Source of the DNA: Deltaproteobacteria bacterium
GTDB taxonomy: Bacteria > Desulfobacterota > Desulfuromonadia > Geobacterales > Pseudopelobacteraceae
Length of the DNA: 41,802 bases
Assembly (NCBI GenBank): GCA_021780495.1
Contig: JAJXYO010000011.1
Span: forward strand, 1-41,802
Direction of reading: 5' to 3'
Positions 1 through 7,794 of the stretch are shown in pieces; position 1 is the first letter of the stretch, and each line of letters opens with the position of its first letter. Made by a program: the position numbers and the translations under genes. The notes under the pieces are model-generated. The model saw only the letters and a list, made by a program, of their open reading frames with translations, was not told where the DNA came from and ran no database searches.

Positions 1-60
1 ATCTTCGGGTTTCTTGTAGTCTTTCATCAAAATGTCGAGCAGTTCGTCGGTCGTGGCCAT
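1..60 (-). CDS. IS256-family transposase, N-terminal 20 residues only
   Basis: The minus strand from base 60 starts ATG and reads MATTDELLDILMKDYKKPED. This matches the usual start of IS256-family (mutator-type) DDE transposases, which open with a short helical segment of this kind. A GGAGG ribosome site lies upstream at about 65-70. The catalytic domain lies beyond the window, so integrity cannot be judged. The family assignment rests on this short N-terminus plus the terminal sequence of the element. Confidence 0.7.
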   Translation of the reverse strand, partial: MATTDELLDILMKDYKKPED

Positions 61-126
61 CGGTCCCTCCAGTGAATTGGGATTTCAACCGATTTTGGCC
101 ATTTACACAATCTATTTTACACCCTC
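1..126 (-). mobile_element. End of an IS256-family insertion sequence (cut by window edge)
   Basis: Bases 1-60 on the minus strand are the first 20 codons of a transposase. The non-coding leader runs from 61 to about 126 and holds a GGAGG ribosome site. The outer end, read inwards from 126, is GAGGGTGTAAAATAG, which has the look of an IS256-type terminal inverted repeat. Native permease coding sequence begins directly after it. The far end and any target duplication lie outside the window, so the boundary at 126 is inferred from where the permease reading begins. Confidence 0.7.
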
Positions 127-127
127 G

Positions 128-904
128 AGAAGTTTCTTCGTCATGTTCGTTATCTGCGCACTCTGCGTATTTCTAATCCGTGGCTGTTATCAAGGCAATT
201 ACGTGGTGAACGGGCAAGCTCTTGATGCCGGAACCGTTGTCAGAACTCTATCTAAGGTGACCTTCCACATCATTGCTGTTGGTGTGATGGTCATAACTGC
301 CTTGCTTTCGATGCGAATATTCAGGCGTGACCGGACGGAGGGGATGCAATCGTGCATTTTGTCCAAACCGATAGCCCGGTGGCAGTATGTTATGGGGAAG
401 ATCATTGGGATTTGGGGCTTATCGGTACTGTTCATGTTCATCTTGCATAGCATCGTGTTCTTGATCACATCCATCAGCTTGAAGGTTTTCATGCCGGAAT
501 ACCTCGTTGCCTCACTGCTCTGCTCCATCAACCTGCTCTTTGTGATTATTGCCGTGCTGCTTTTGTCGCTCCTGATGCCCGACATCGTCGCTTTTCTTTG
601 TGTTCTGGGCATCGGTATCGTTGGCTTTGTGGCCGATGGCATCGCTGCTGCCAGCCACAGTCAGATAGCGCAGGCGATGGTGCAGCAATCGGCCGGCCAT
701 CCGCAGTCAGACTTGACATGGTGGAGAGTAGTATATCTTCTCTGGCCGAAGCTCTTGGGAGTTCAACAGTTGGCATCATCGTTGATTGGTAGCGAATCAA
801 GTCATGGATTCGGCCCTGTCTATCCACTCATCAATATCCTCGTTTATTGTCTGATTCTTGGCGTAATGCTTTTCAAGCGATTCAGGCATGAAGATATTGT
901 CTAG
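128..904 (+). pseudogene. ABC-2 type transporter permease, 5' end cut off by IS element
   Basis: The surviving 258 codons encode a polytopic membrane protein with about six hydrophobic segments. It has the pattern of ABC-2 / NosY-like permeases: a conserved cytoplasmic stretch after the second segment (RRDRTEGMQ, then LSKPIARWQYVMGK), and a basic C-terminus (FKRFRHEDIV). The partner would be an ATPase subunit, which is not in view. The reading frame runs upstream into the IS end, where an ATG at 32 would give an artificial N-terminus encoded by transposon DNA antisense to the transposase. The native start and probably some 10-25 residues are missing. The substrate is unknown. I call it a disrupted gene; expression from an internal start (ATG at 143) is possible but would lose part of the first membrane segment. 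Confidence 0.65.
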
Positions 905-1278
905 ATTTATGGCGCGGTTATTCGAGTAGCTTATTATTGTCGGGCAGGCTTGCAGCATGCTGCTTTTATGGCACTTCCAAGCTTTCCGGTGCGGTACTGG
1001 GAGTGTAACGGTCAGCACGCACACTTCCTTCACGGTCAATGAGGGACTTGGTGAAATTCCATTTGATTGCCTCAATCCCAGGTAACCTGGTGATCGCCTT
1101 CGAAGTTAGCCCCGGCAGCGGCGTCCAGCTTGCCTCGCTTCGTAACGTGATATTGACAGGTAATGAGAATGGTAGGTGGGGCCACTTCGACGCCGGTAAG
1201 GGGTAAACTTGAAATTCGGTTCACAAGTACACGTTACACAGTGCTATCTTAGATCGATGTCTGCATAGGACCTCCGGA
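905..1278. other. Intergenic scar region without an intact gene
   Basis: This 374-base stretch separates the broken permease from the DUF2064 gene. It contains a recognisable glutathione peroxidase C-terminal remnant (966-1085, minus). On the same strand, about 1086-1160 is an open, coding-like stretch in another frame that I cannot name. Nothing recognisable was seen from 1160 to 1260. The AGGA at 1267-1270 is the likely ribosome site of the next gene. Confidence 0.5.
966..1085 (-). pseudogene. Glutathione peroxidase C-terminal remnant
   Basis: The minus strand reads LPGIEAIKWNFTK, SLIDREG, then Y-T-P-S-T-A-P-E-S-L-E before a TAA at 966-968. This is the conserved C-terminal part of glutathione peroxidases of the BtuE type (IKWNFTKFLVDR...G, APTTKPE). 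The catalytic N-terminal half with the Cys or Sec, Gln and Trp residues is absent. Upstream sequence continues in a different frame, so the gene is a fragment of about 39 codons. It probably decayed together with the neighbouring IS-damaged permease. Confidence 0.6.
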
Positions 1279-1971
1279 ATGACACCCCACTGTCAGCACA
1301 TTGCTGTAGCGCTTTTTGTGCGCCATCCGGTTCCTGGACGTGTCAAGACACGCCTGGCCTGTGATTTGGGAGACGGTGATGCGTGTGATCTCTACCGGGC
1401 AATAGTGGCGGATATCATTGAAAACATAAAAGCATGTGATTTGCCGCTATACGTGTTTCATGATGGGGCGGCTGCTGGTGGTCTGCCGTTGGAATGGCTG
1501 AATGCCGCTGAGGGTGTCATTAGCCAGGCAGGCGATTCGCTTGGTGAGCGCATGACGGCGGCGTTCGAATACTTGTTTTCAATCGGCCGGGAGCGGGTTG
1601 TGCTGGCCGGAAGCGATATTCCCGGCATTGACGCGCAATTGTTACGGTCGGCCATTGCCTCTATTGCAGAACACGAGATGGCTTTTTCTCCGGCTTTTGA
1701 CGGTGGTTACGGCCTAGTCGCCTCAAACAAGGAAGGCTTTCGTGTTGCAATTTTCCAGAATATACCCTGGAGCACGTCCGGCGTTTTGGAGATGACACTC
1801 GAAAGGTGCCAGGCTGAGGGTGTGTCATATACGCTTCTTGACCCCCGCCAGGATATCGACACCCTTAAAGATATCGAGGCCTATTGCGGGCAGCCCTCCT
1901 CAACTGCTGTATCCACCAATGGCTGGCTTGTTTCCCACGGGTTTATGCTGCCGCTGATGATATATTGCTGA
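1279..1971 (+). CDS. DUF2064 / TIGR04282-type glycosyltransferase-like protein
   Basis: This 230-residue protein has the hallmarks of the TIGR04282 (DUF2064) family, nucleotidyl/glycosyltransferase-fold proteins often found near arsenosugar or lipid-modification genes. Visible motifs are an N-terminal nucleotide-binding segment (FVRHPVPGRVKTRL, about residues 13-26), a GSDIPG motif near 116 where the DxD-like metal site is expected, and a late SPAFDGGYGLV motif near 135. The C-terminal 25 residues after QDIDTLKDIEAY run past the usual family end. ATG at 1279 is preceded by AGGA at suitable spacing. It stands alone between the IS scar and the polyphosphate genes. The substrate cannot be told. 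Confidence 0.8.
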   Translation: MTPHCQHIAVALFVRHPVPGRVKTRLACDLGDGDACDLYRAIVADIIENIKACDLPLYVFHDGAAAGGLPLEWLNAAEGVISQAGDSLGERMTAAFEYLFSIGRERVVLAGSDIPGIDAQLLRSAIASIAEHEMAFSPAFDGGYGLVASNKEGFRVAIFQNIPWSTSGVLEMTLERCQAEGVSYTLLDPRQDIDTLKDIEAYCGQPSSTAVSTNGWLVSHGFMLPLMIYC

Positions 1972-2154
1972 AGATTATCACAACAACGGTTGCATGCCGG
2001 TCTCAGTGATCTCGCTCCTCCCCGCGCTTCTTACTATGTTTATCCCGCCATGTTACAATGCTGCGAACCTCAACAAGGCTATTGCAATGCGCGAGCTATC
2101 CCATATACTTGACATATAACTCGACACTTTGTCGAAGGGCGGATTTTTATACAC

Positions 2155-3003
2155 GTGAATAGAGACGCAATGCATACTGCCGGAATCGGTGAGCAGGCGG
2201 GTAGTGTCCTGCTTTCCCAGTGGAACGAGTTCTGCCGTTTAAGAACGGCTGTCCTCGGGAGGTGCGGAACGGATGATATACATGACCTGCGGGTTGTGTC
2301 GCGTCGCCTGCGGGCGACACTTGGTCTGTTTGCGCCGTTCATATCCGCAAAATCCGCAAAGATCCTATCCGGGGAGATCAGGCGGGTTACCCGCGAATTA
2401 GGCCGTGTACGCAACATTGATGAGGCCGGTATCTATTTCAATTCATTGCCGGCATCACTTCCCGTTCTGACAAAGAGGCTTCGCAAGATCAGACAGAAAG
2501 AGATTACAGCCGTCATCAAAGCCTTGAAACGTGTTTCGTGCCGCGATATGGGTGCGCTGCTGAGGAAAGCTGCGGCCGGACTGACAGGAAGCGCTGCGGA
2601 TAACAGCATTGATCAATCGTTGCCGGCCTATCTGTCGAATACGTCCATTCAGCGTTACCAGGTGCTACACGATCTGCTGGCAGCGGCACCCATTGCAGAG
2701 AATCGGGCGCTGCGACACAGACTTCGAATCGCGATCAAAAAATGGCGCTATTTGCTGGAGAGCGTCGGACAGGTCTGTTGCCAGGATTACGCCTCTACAT
2801 TGGAGCTCTTGAAAGAGTACCAGACTGTGCTCGGACGCCTGAACGACATGGTCGAGTTCAGTGCGCTGAGCGACGCGCTGAGGCTTCCGCACGAGGAGCG
2901 GGAAGCGATCAAGACCGCCCTGGAGCAGGATAGTGAACGCAATCTTGCCCTATTTATCGAACTTGCCGCATCACGACCCATTCAGTATACCTTTCTTCTG
3001 TGA
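2155..3003 (+). CDS. CHAD domain protein
   Basis: The 282-residue protein is an alpha-helical CHAD domain rich in His, Arg and Lys. CHAD domains bind polyphosphate through conserved basic residues. Two internal repeats are visible: IHDLRVVSRRLRATLGLF near residue 42 and HRLRIAIKKWRYLLESVG near 187, each with the H-x-L-R pattern of the family. The stop lies 13 bases before the start of a Ppx/GppA phosphatase gene, so the two are likely co-transcribed and both act on polyphosphate. The start is either GTG at 2155 or ATG at 2170; neither has a clean ribosome site. A 6-bp hairpin (TCGACA/TGTCGA, 2121-2135) precedes the gene. Confidence 0.85.
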   Translation: MNRDAMHTAGIGEQAGSVLLSQWNEFCRLRTAVLGRCGTDDIHDLRVVSRRLRATLGLFAPFISAKSAKILSGEIRRVTRELGRVRNIDEAGIYFNSLPASLPVLTKRLRKIRQKEITAVIKALKRVSCRDMGALLRKAAAGLTGSAADNSIDQSLPAYLSNTSIQRYQVLHDLLAAAPIAENRALRHRLRIAIKKWRYLLESVGQVCCQDYASTLELLKEYQTVLGRLNDMVEFSALSDALRLPHEEREAIKTALEQDSERNLALFIELAASRPIQYTFLL

Positions 3004-3016
3004 GGAGCTAGCACAC

Positions 3017-4543
3017 GTGAATACCAAACGCTTGGCCGCTATAGATATCGGAACCAACTCGATTCGCTGCATCGTTGTGGAAGCAGACCAGAAGGGGGGC
3101 TACAAGGTTCTGGACGATGAAAAAAGCACCGTCAGATTAGGAGAGCGGCTCACCCGAACCGGTGCCATATCTGCCCAGGCATCAGAGCGTGCGCTTGCAG
3201 CCGTCGGCCGTTTCAAAATGCTGATCGCCGGATTGAAGGTTCGTGCTGTAGAAGCTATTGCCACCAGCGCCATACGGCGGGCCAGTAATGGTCAGGAATT
3301 AATGGATGCGCTTTCCGCAGCGCTCGGGCACGAGATCAATGTCATCTCCGGCATTGAAGAGGCCGAACTGGCGATGGTGTCTGCGCAGCGGCATTTTGAT
3401 ATGGAATACAAGCGTTATGCCGTCTTTGACATCGGTGGTGGCAGCCTGGAAATCACGACCGCTCTGGGAAACCATGTCGAAGAATGTTTCTCACTCGATC
3501 TGGGTGCCGTTGTCATGACCGAGCAGTTTCTGGCGCACGACCCGATCCGGCCTGCCGACCTGGAAAATCTGCAAAGGCATGTGCGCTCAAACCTCAAAAA
3601 GCTGGTGGACAGATCCAAGGTTCAGCTGCATACGTTGATCGGCTCGGGTGGCACGACCACCGCCATCGGCTCTATGGCCATGAGTGCCCTCGGCAAATCC
3701 TATGCCTCCATTCACGGCTACGAGGTGCTTCGTTCCGAGGTCGTCCATCTGCTGGCCATGCTGACACGTAAGAGCCTGTCCGAGCGCCGGCTGGTGCCGG
3801 GGCTGAATGCCGACCGTGCCGATATCATCGTGGCCGGAATGGTTGTGGTAGAGGAACTCATGCGTTTTTTTGGCGCAAACCAGTTGCTGGTCAATGAGCG
3901 CGGCATCCGTGAGGGCCTCATTATTCGGGCGATGGAGAAGCATGGCTTGATCCCGGTCGCCGCCGCGCCGCGGACCTGGCGGAAGTCGGCCCTGGACTTC
4001 GTCAGATCCTGCCATGGCGACGAACCGCACTCGCTGCATGTGGCCGGGCTGGCCCTGGCCATTTTCGACGGTCTTTCCTCGCCGTTCAAGCTGAAGAAAT
4101 CTGACCGCAAGTTATTGGAGGCCTCTGCCCTGCTGCACGATGTGGGCTATTTCATCGCCTACAGCAGTCATCATAAGCACTCCTATCATCTCATCCGCCA
4201 TGCGGAATTGTTTGGTTTCACACCCCGTGAACGTGAACTGATTGCCCAGATCGCTCGCTACCACCGCAAGTCGCTCCCCAAGCGCAAGCACGAAACCTTT
4301 CAGGCTCTCAACGCCGAGGACCAGCAGAGGGTTGGGCGGCTGGGCGGCATTCTACGGCTGGCTGACGGACTGGACCGCCGCCGTAGCGCGGCGGTCCAGT
4401 CGCTTTCCTGCAAATTGGATGACTCCGTTGTTACGCTACGACTGAACGGGTCTGAAGACATGTCGCTGGAGATTTTCGGGGCAACCGCCAAGAAGGATCT
4501 GTTTGAGAAGGCCTTCGGCCAGCGGGTGGCGTTTGTAACGTAG
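3017..4543 (+). CDS. Ppx/GppA exopolyphosphatase with C-terminal HD domain
   Basis: This 508-residue protein combines an N-terminal ASKHA-fold Ppx/GppA domain with a C-terminal HD domain, the same length and order as E. coli Ppx and GppA. The phosphate loops are visible as AAIDIGTNSIRC near the N-terminus and FDIGGGSLEIT near residue 138. The catalytic Glu region is SGIEEAELA near 113. The HD part shows ALLHDVGYFI and SHHKHSYHLI near 395-415. It should hydrolyse polyphosphate and/or pppGpp. GTG at 3017 with GAGGAG upstream is the likely start; an in-frame ATG at 2933 would overlap the CHAD gene by 71 bases. The CHAD neighbour supports a polyphosphate role. Confidence 0.9.
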   Translation: MNTKRLAAIDIGTNSIRCIVVEADQKGGYKVLDDEKSTVRLGERLTRTGAISAQASERALAAVGRFKMLIAGLKVRAVEAIATSAIRRASNGQELMDALSAALGHEINVISGIEEAELAMVSAQRHFDMEYKRYAVFDIGGGSLEITTALGNHVEECFSLDLGAVVMTEQFLAHDPIRPADLENLQRHVRSNLKKLVDRSKVQLHTLIGSGGTTTAIGSMAMSALGKSYASIHGYEVLRSEVVHLLAMLTRKSLSERRLVPGLNADRADIIVAGMVVVEELMRFFGANQLLVNERGIREGLIIRAMEKHGLIPVAAAPRTWRKSALDFVRSCHGDEPHSLHVAGLALAIFDGLSSPFKLKKSDRKLLEASALLHDVGYFIAYSSHHKHSYHLIRHAELFGFTPRERELIAQIARYHRKSLPKRKHETFQALNAEDQQRVGRLGGILRLADGLDRRRSAAVQSLSCKLDDSVVTLRLNGSEDMSLEIFGATAKKDLFEKAFGQRVAFVT

Positions 4544-4615
4544 CGACACATGGGGGGCTGAACGGGGAAACATCTATCGGGCGGGTAGCTCCCGGTGCTG
4601 GAAAGCTCTGGTCGA

Positions 4616-5482
4616 CTAGACGATTATCCGGGCAAAATCGGCCACTGTCATCAGTCGTCCCGGCGAATAGCCGATAAAATCCCCATCTATCTGAAGCGGC
4701 TTGATCCCCCGGATTTCACAGCCGTCGGCCGGGATGCGGAGTATCGCCCGGCTGGAGGCAATCCGTCCCCTTACCAGTTCCAGTGCAAGCTGTAGATAGG
4801 TTCTGCGGCTGTTTTTTTGTATGCAGATAGCTGTCAGACCGGGAGAAAATACCGAGCATCCGGGAGCAATACGAAAACTGCCGCCATAGCGGGATGCGTT
4901 GCAGATAATGACGCTGTGGCAGGTGATTCGGTGCTCGGCGGTGCTGATCTCGATCAGGCTCCTATCCCATCTCAGGCAACTGAGGATAGCGGCAATGGCG
5001 TAGGCGCCCTGTTTCAGAAAACGCTTCCCGGGCAGCCAGACATCCCTGACGACCGTGCCGTCGAAACCGATGCCGACCATGAGCACGAAGCGCCGGCTGA
5101 CCTGTTTCAACTCCAGGACCCCCACAGAAAATGATTGCGTTTTACCCGCTACGATTCTGCCGATGCCGTCTTCTACCGAATGAATACCGATCTCGGCTGC
5201 CAGCACATTGGACGTTCCCAGCGGCAGGATCGCGAGGGTAGCGCTATGCGGCTCCAGACCGTTGACTACAGCATTAATGGTTCCGTCTCCGGCCGCTACG
5301 ATGACCAGTGGCCGTTCTGTGGAACTGTTGATGGTTTGGAATACGGATGGCCCGTGCTCCGGAGGCGTCAGAGTGCAGACAATCGGAGAAAAACCGGATT
5401 CGTTCAGCCGTTGGATGACGGTGCTGATGCGACTCTGATCATAACGACCGGAACATGGGTTGATGAAGAGGTAGGTTTCCAT
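4616..5482 (-). CDS. Diacylglycerol/lipid kinase family protein
   Basis: The 288-residue protein has the DAGK catalytic domain of the YegS/BmrU/DgkB type. The phosphate-binding motif is AAGDGTINAVVNG (G-D-G-T), followed by ILPLGTSNVLAAEIGI (P-L-G-T-x-N) and VGIGFDGTVV. These enzymes phosphorylate lipids such as diacylglycerol using ATP. The start ATG at 5482 (METYLFINPCSG) places the first beta strand correctly; an upstream in-frame ATG at 5521 adds 13 residues, and neither has a strong ribosome site. It converges on ppx with a 72-base gap. The divergent neighbour is a lipid transport operon, so a membrane-lipid role fits, but this is inference. Confidence 0.85.
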   Translation of the reverse strand: METYLFINPCSGRYDQSRISTVIQRLNESGFSPIVCTLTPPEHGPSVFQTINSSTERPLVIVAAGDGTINAVVNGLEPHSATLAILPLGTSNVLAAEIGIHSVEDGIGRIVAGKTQSFSVGVLELKQVSRRFVLMVGIGFDGTVVRDVWLPGKRFLKQGAYAIAAILSCLRWDRSLIEISTAEHRITCHSVIICNASRYGGSFRIAPGCSVFSPGLTAICIQKNSRRTYLQLALELVRGRIASSRAILRIPADGCEIRGIKPLQIDGDFIGYSPGRLMTVADFARIIV

Positions 5483-5682
5483 CGGTAATGGATGTATATC
5501 ACGAACCCGTTGGCAGTTCATGCAGAAAGTATGTTGTGCGCGTCACCGCAGCTGGTTGCTGCGTAAGATAACGAATGCCCTTCTTTTCGGTACAATCGTC
5601 AGGTATAGATAGCGGTTACACGAAATTCGACTGATATGATTCCAGGTCCAAGCGTCGATCTGGTATCGGGGCGTTATTTCAA

Positions 5683-5712
5683 TTGAATTCCCGTTGATGG
5701 GCCTGATATAGT
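5683..5712 (+). promoter_or_regulatory. Possible sigma-70 promoter of the mla operon
   Basis: TTGAAT at 5683-5688 and TATAGT at 5707-5712 are separated by 18 bases. A 6-bp hairpin (TGCCTC-gtt-GAGGCA, 5715-5729) would lie at the very start of the transcript, about 38 bases before the mlaE ATG. This was judged by eye only. Confidence 0.4.
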
Positions 5713-5767
5713 GATGCCTCGTTGAGGCAGGTATACGCGCAATTACCCGAATGTCTGCGGGGAAACG

Positions 5768-6538
5768 ATGAACATAGCGGTCATAGACAAATTGTTGCTG
5801 GCTTTCTTCGCCGACCTGCAAGGTTATTTTGCCTTGGCGGGACGGACCGTTGTACGCATCTTCCGGCGCCCCTTCTATTATCGGGAATTTGCCGTTCAGT
5901 TTGACAAACTTGGTTTCTCCTCCCTGTTTATCTGTGTTCTGACCGGTCTCTTCTCCGGTATGGTCATGGCTCTGCAAGCCCTGATACAACTCAAACCCTT
6001 TGCCGCTACCAGTTATGTGGGCGGCATGGTGGCTGCGACCATGATCAAAGAACTGGGCCCAGTGCTGGCTTCCCTGATGGTGGCCGGCCGGGTTGGCTCG
6101 GCTATCACTGCCGAACTCGGTACGATGGTCGTAACCGAGCAGGTGGATGCCATGCGGGTGGAGGGCACTGATATCGTGAAGCGACTGGTGGCACCGCGTT
6201 TGAAGGCAATGCTGCTAGCTATGCCGCTGCTGACGGTTGTGGCTGATGCCATCTCGGTGTTTGGCGGCTACATTATGTCCGCCGGCTATGGCATCAACCC
6301 AACCATGTATCTCACCGGCATTCCCCAATTTATGGTTTTTCAGGATCTGATCGAGGGCCTGACCAAACCGGCCTTCTTCGGTCTTGTTATCGCCCTCACC
6401 GGTTGTTATGCCGGACTGAACACCCGCGGCGGCGCCGAGGGCGTCGGCAATGCCGCCAAACGGGCGGTTGTGATGTCTTCGGTGATAATCCTGGTGTCTG
6501 ACTTTTTTATCAGCAAGTTTTTTGTGGCGTTCCGCTGA
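5768..6538 (+). CDS. mlaE: MlaE-type ABC lipid transport permease
   Basis: This 256-residue inner-membrane protein belongs to the MlaE/YrbE permease family, the membrane subunit of the MCE lipid transporters that move phospholipids between inner and outer membrane. Family signatures are IKELGPVLASLMVAGRVGSA near residues 95-115 and AELGTMVVTEQVDAMRV just after, followed by four hydrophobic segments. A GGGG-containing site precedes the ATG. The gene begins the cluster mlaE-EVE-mlaF-mlaD, with a 9-base gap to the EVE gene. The normal order is mlaF-mlaE-mlaD or mlaE-mlaF-mlaD without an intervening gene. Confidence 0.92.
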   Translation: MNIAVIDKLLLAFFADLQGYFALAGRTVVRIFRRPFYYREFAVQFDKLGFSSLFICVLTGLFSGMVMALQALIQLKPFAATSYVGGMVAATMIKELGPVLASLMVAGRVGSAITAELGTMVVTEQVDAMRVEGTDIVKRLVAPRLKAMLLAMPLLTVVADAISVFGGYIMSAGYGINPTMYLTGIPQFMVFQDLIEGLTKPAFFGLVIALTGCYAGLNTRGGAEGVGNAAKRAVVMSSVIILVSDFFISKFFVAFR

Positions 6539-6547
6539 GGTGAACCG

Positions 6548-7018
6548 ATGGCGTATTGGCTGTTTAAAACCGAACCGGGCTGTTTTTCTTTCGAGGATCT
6601 GAAGAACCGCCCGAACATGATCGAAGCGTGGGACGGGGTGCGAAATTTCCAGGCCCGTAATTTCCTGCGCGATGTGATCCGGGTGGGCGACCGAGTGCTG
6701 TTTTATCACAGCAGCATCCCCGAGCCGGCAGTCGTCGGAGTTGCCGAGATCGTGCGGGCCGGATACCCCGATGGCAGCGCCTGTGACCCGAACGGAGAAC
6801 ATTTTGATCCCAAGGCCTCGGCGAACAACCCGATCTGGTACATGGTGGATGTGCGCTATGATGAGCCGCTTCCGCGGGCCGTCTCCCTGAAGCAGATTAG
6901 AAACAATCCGGCGCTGGCTGATATGCCACTGGTCAAGCGTAGCCGTCTCTCCATTCAGCCGGTTTCAGAGGATGAGTGGGACCTGATCCTTGCCATGGGG
7001 GGGCTGCAGACCCGATGA
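6548..7018 (+). CDS. EVE domain protein
   Basis: The 156-residue protein is a single EVE domain, a PUA-like fold related to YTH and ASCH domains and to human thymocyte nuclear protein 1. The characteristic N-terminus is YWLFKTEP near residue 3, followed by WDGVRNFQARNFLR and VGDRVLFYHS. It ends near a conserved RSRLSIQPVSEDEW. EVE domains are thought to recognise modified nucleobases; the ligand here is unknown. It starts 9 bases after mlaE with GAGGTG upstream. Its TGA overlaps the mlaF ATG (ATGA at 7015-7018), so it is translationally coupled to a lipid transporter ATPase. That placement is odd for a nucleic-acid-binding fold. Confidence 0.9.
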   Translation: MAYWLFKTEPGCFSFEDLKNRPNMIEAWDGVRNFQARNFLRDVIRVGDRVLFYHSSIPEPAVVGVAEIVRAGYPDGSACDPNGEHFDPKASANNPIWYMVDVRYDEPLPRAVSLKQIRNNPALADMPLVKRSRLSIQPVSEDEWDLILAMGGLQTR

Positions 7019-7767
7019 GTACCGCCGATTTGATCAGCATGGAAAGACTGTGCTATTCCATCGGGGGCAGAAAGATCCTGGAGGATTTTGATTTCTGTCT
7101 GGAACGGGGCGTCAACCGTACCATCCTGGGGGTCAGCGGCGCCGGCAAAACCACGATTCTCAAACTATTGCTGGGGCTTTTGCAGCCTGATTCGGGCAGG
7201 GTGTGTATCGGCGACACCTGTATTACCGGGGTTCCGGAGTCCCGTTTCATGGAACAGCGCAAGCGCATTGCCATCGTCTTTCAGGGGGGCGCGCTGTTTG
7301 ACTCCATGACCGTTGGCGAGAACGTCGGTTATCGCCTGTTCGAGGAGGGAAGGCTTTCCCAGACGGAAATCGAACGGATAGTCCGGGAAAAACTCAGTTT
7401 CGTCGGTGTTGAGCCGGCCCTGGATCTCTACCCCGCCGAACTCTCGGGCGGCATGAAAAAACGTGTGGCTATTGCCCGGGCGCTGGCGCCAGATCCGGAT
7501 TACATCTTTTTCGACGAGCCGACCACCGGCCTGGATCCGATCGGGGTGTACAATATCTGCAATCTGATGTTGCGCTTGCAGGCTGCGGGTACGACCACGC
7601 TGATGGTGACCCACGACCTGGCTACCGCTTTCAGCACCTCTCAGCGCTTCACGTTTCTGCATCAGGCCCGCATGGTATTCGAGGGGACTGAGGTGCAGAT
7701 GAAGGCCAGTGACATCCCCGAGGTGCGCGAATTTCTGCAGCCGACGGATCAGTCGCTGTTTGTCTAA
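7015..7767 (+). CDS. mlaF: MlaF-type ABC transporter ATPase
   Basis: The 250-residue protein is the ATPase of the MCE lipid transporter. Walker A is GVSGAGKTT at residues 39-47, the Q-loop is IVFQGGALFDSMTV, the signature is LSGGMKKRVAIARAL and Walker B is YIFFDEPTTGLDP. The switch His follows in MVTHDL. The GALFDS segment after the Q-loop is typical of MlaF. ATG at 7015 overlaps the stop of the EVE gene by 4 bases; an in-frame ATG at 6976 would extend it inside that gene and is unlikely. A 27-base gap precedes mlaD. Confidence 0.93.
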   Translation: MSTADLISMERLCYSIGGRKILEDFDFCLERGVNRTILGVSGAGKTTILKLLLGLLQPDSGRVCIGDTCITGVPESRFMEQRKRIAIVFQGGALFDSMTVGENVGYRLFEEGRLSQTEIERIVREKLSFVGVEPALDLYPAELSGGMKKRVAIARALAPDPDYIFFDEPTTGLDPIGVYNICNLMLRLQAAGTTTLMVTHDLATAFSTSQRFTFLHQARMVFEGTEVQMKASDIPEVREFLQPTDQSLFV

Positions 7768-7794
7768 CCATGAAAATGAACAGGCGGAAATGAC

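Noticed and set aside
2109..2153. TTGACA (2109-2114) as the -35 box of a CHAD promoter
   Set aside because: No acceptable -10 box lies 16-18 bases downstream; TATACA at 2148 is too far.
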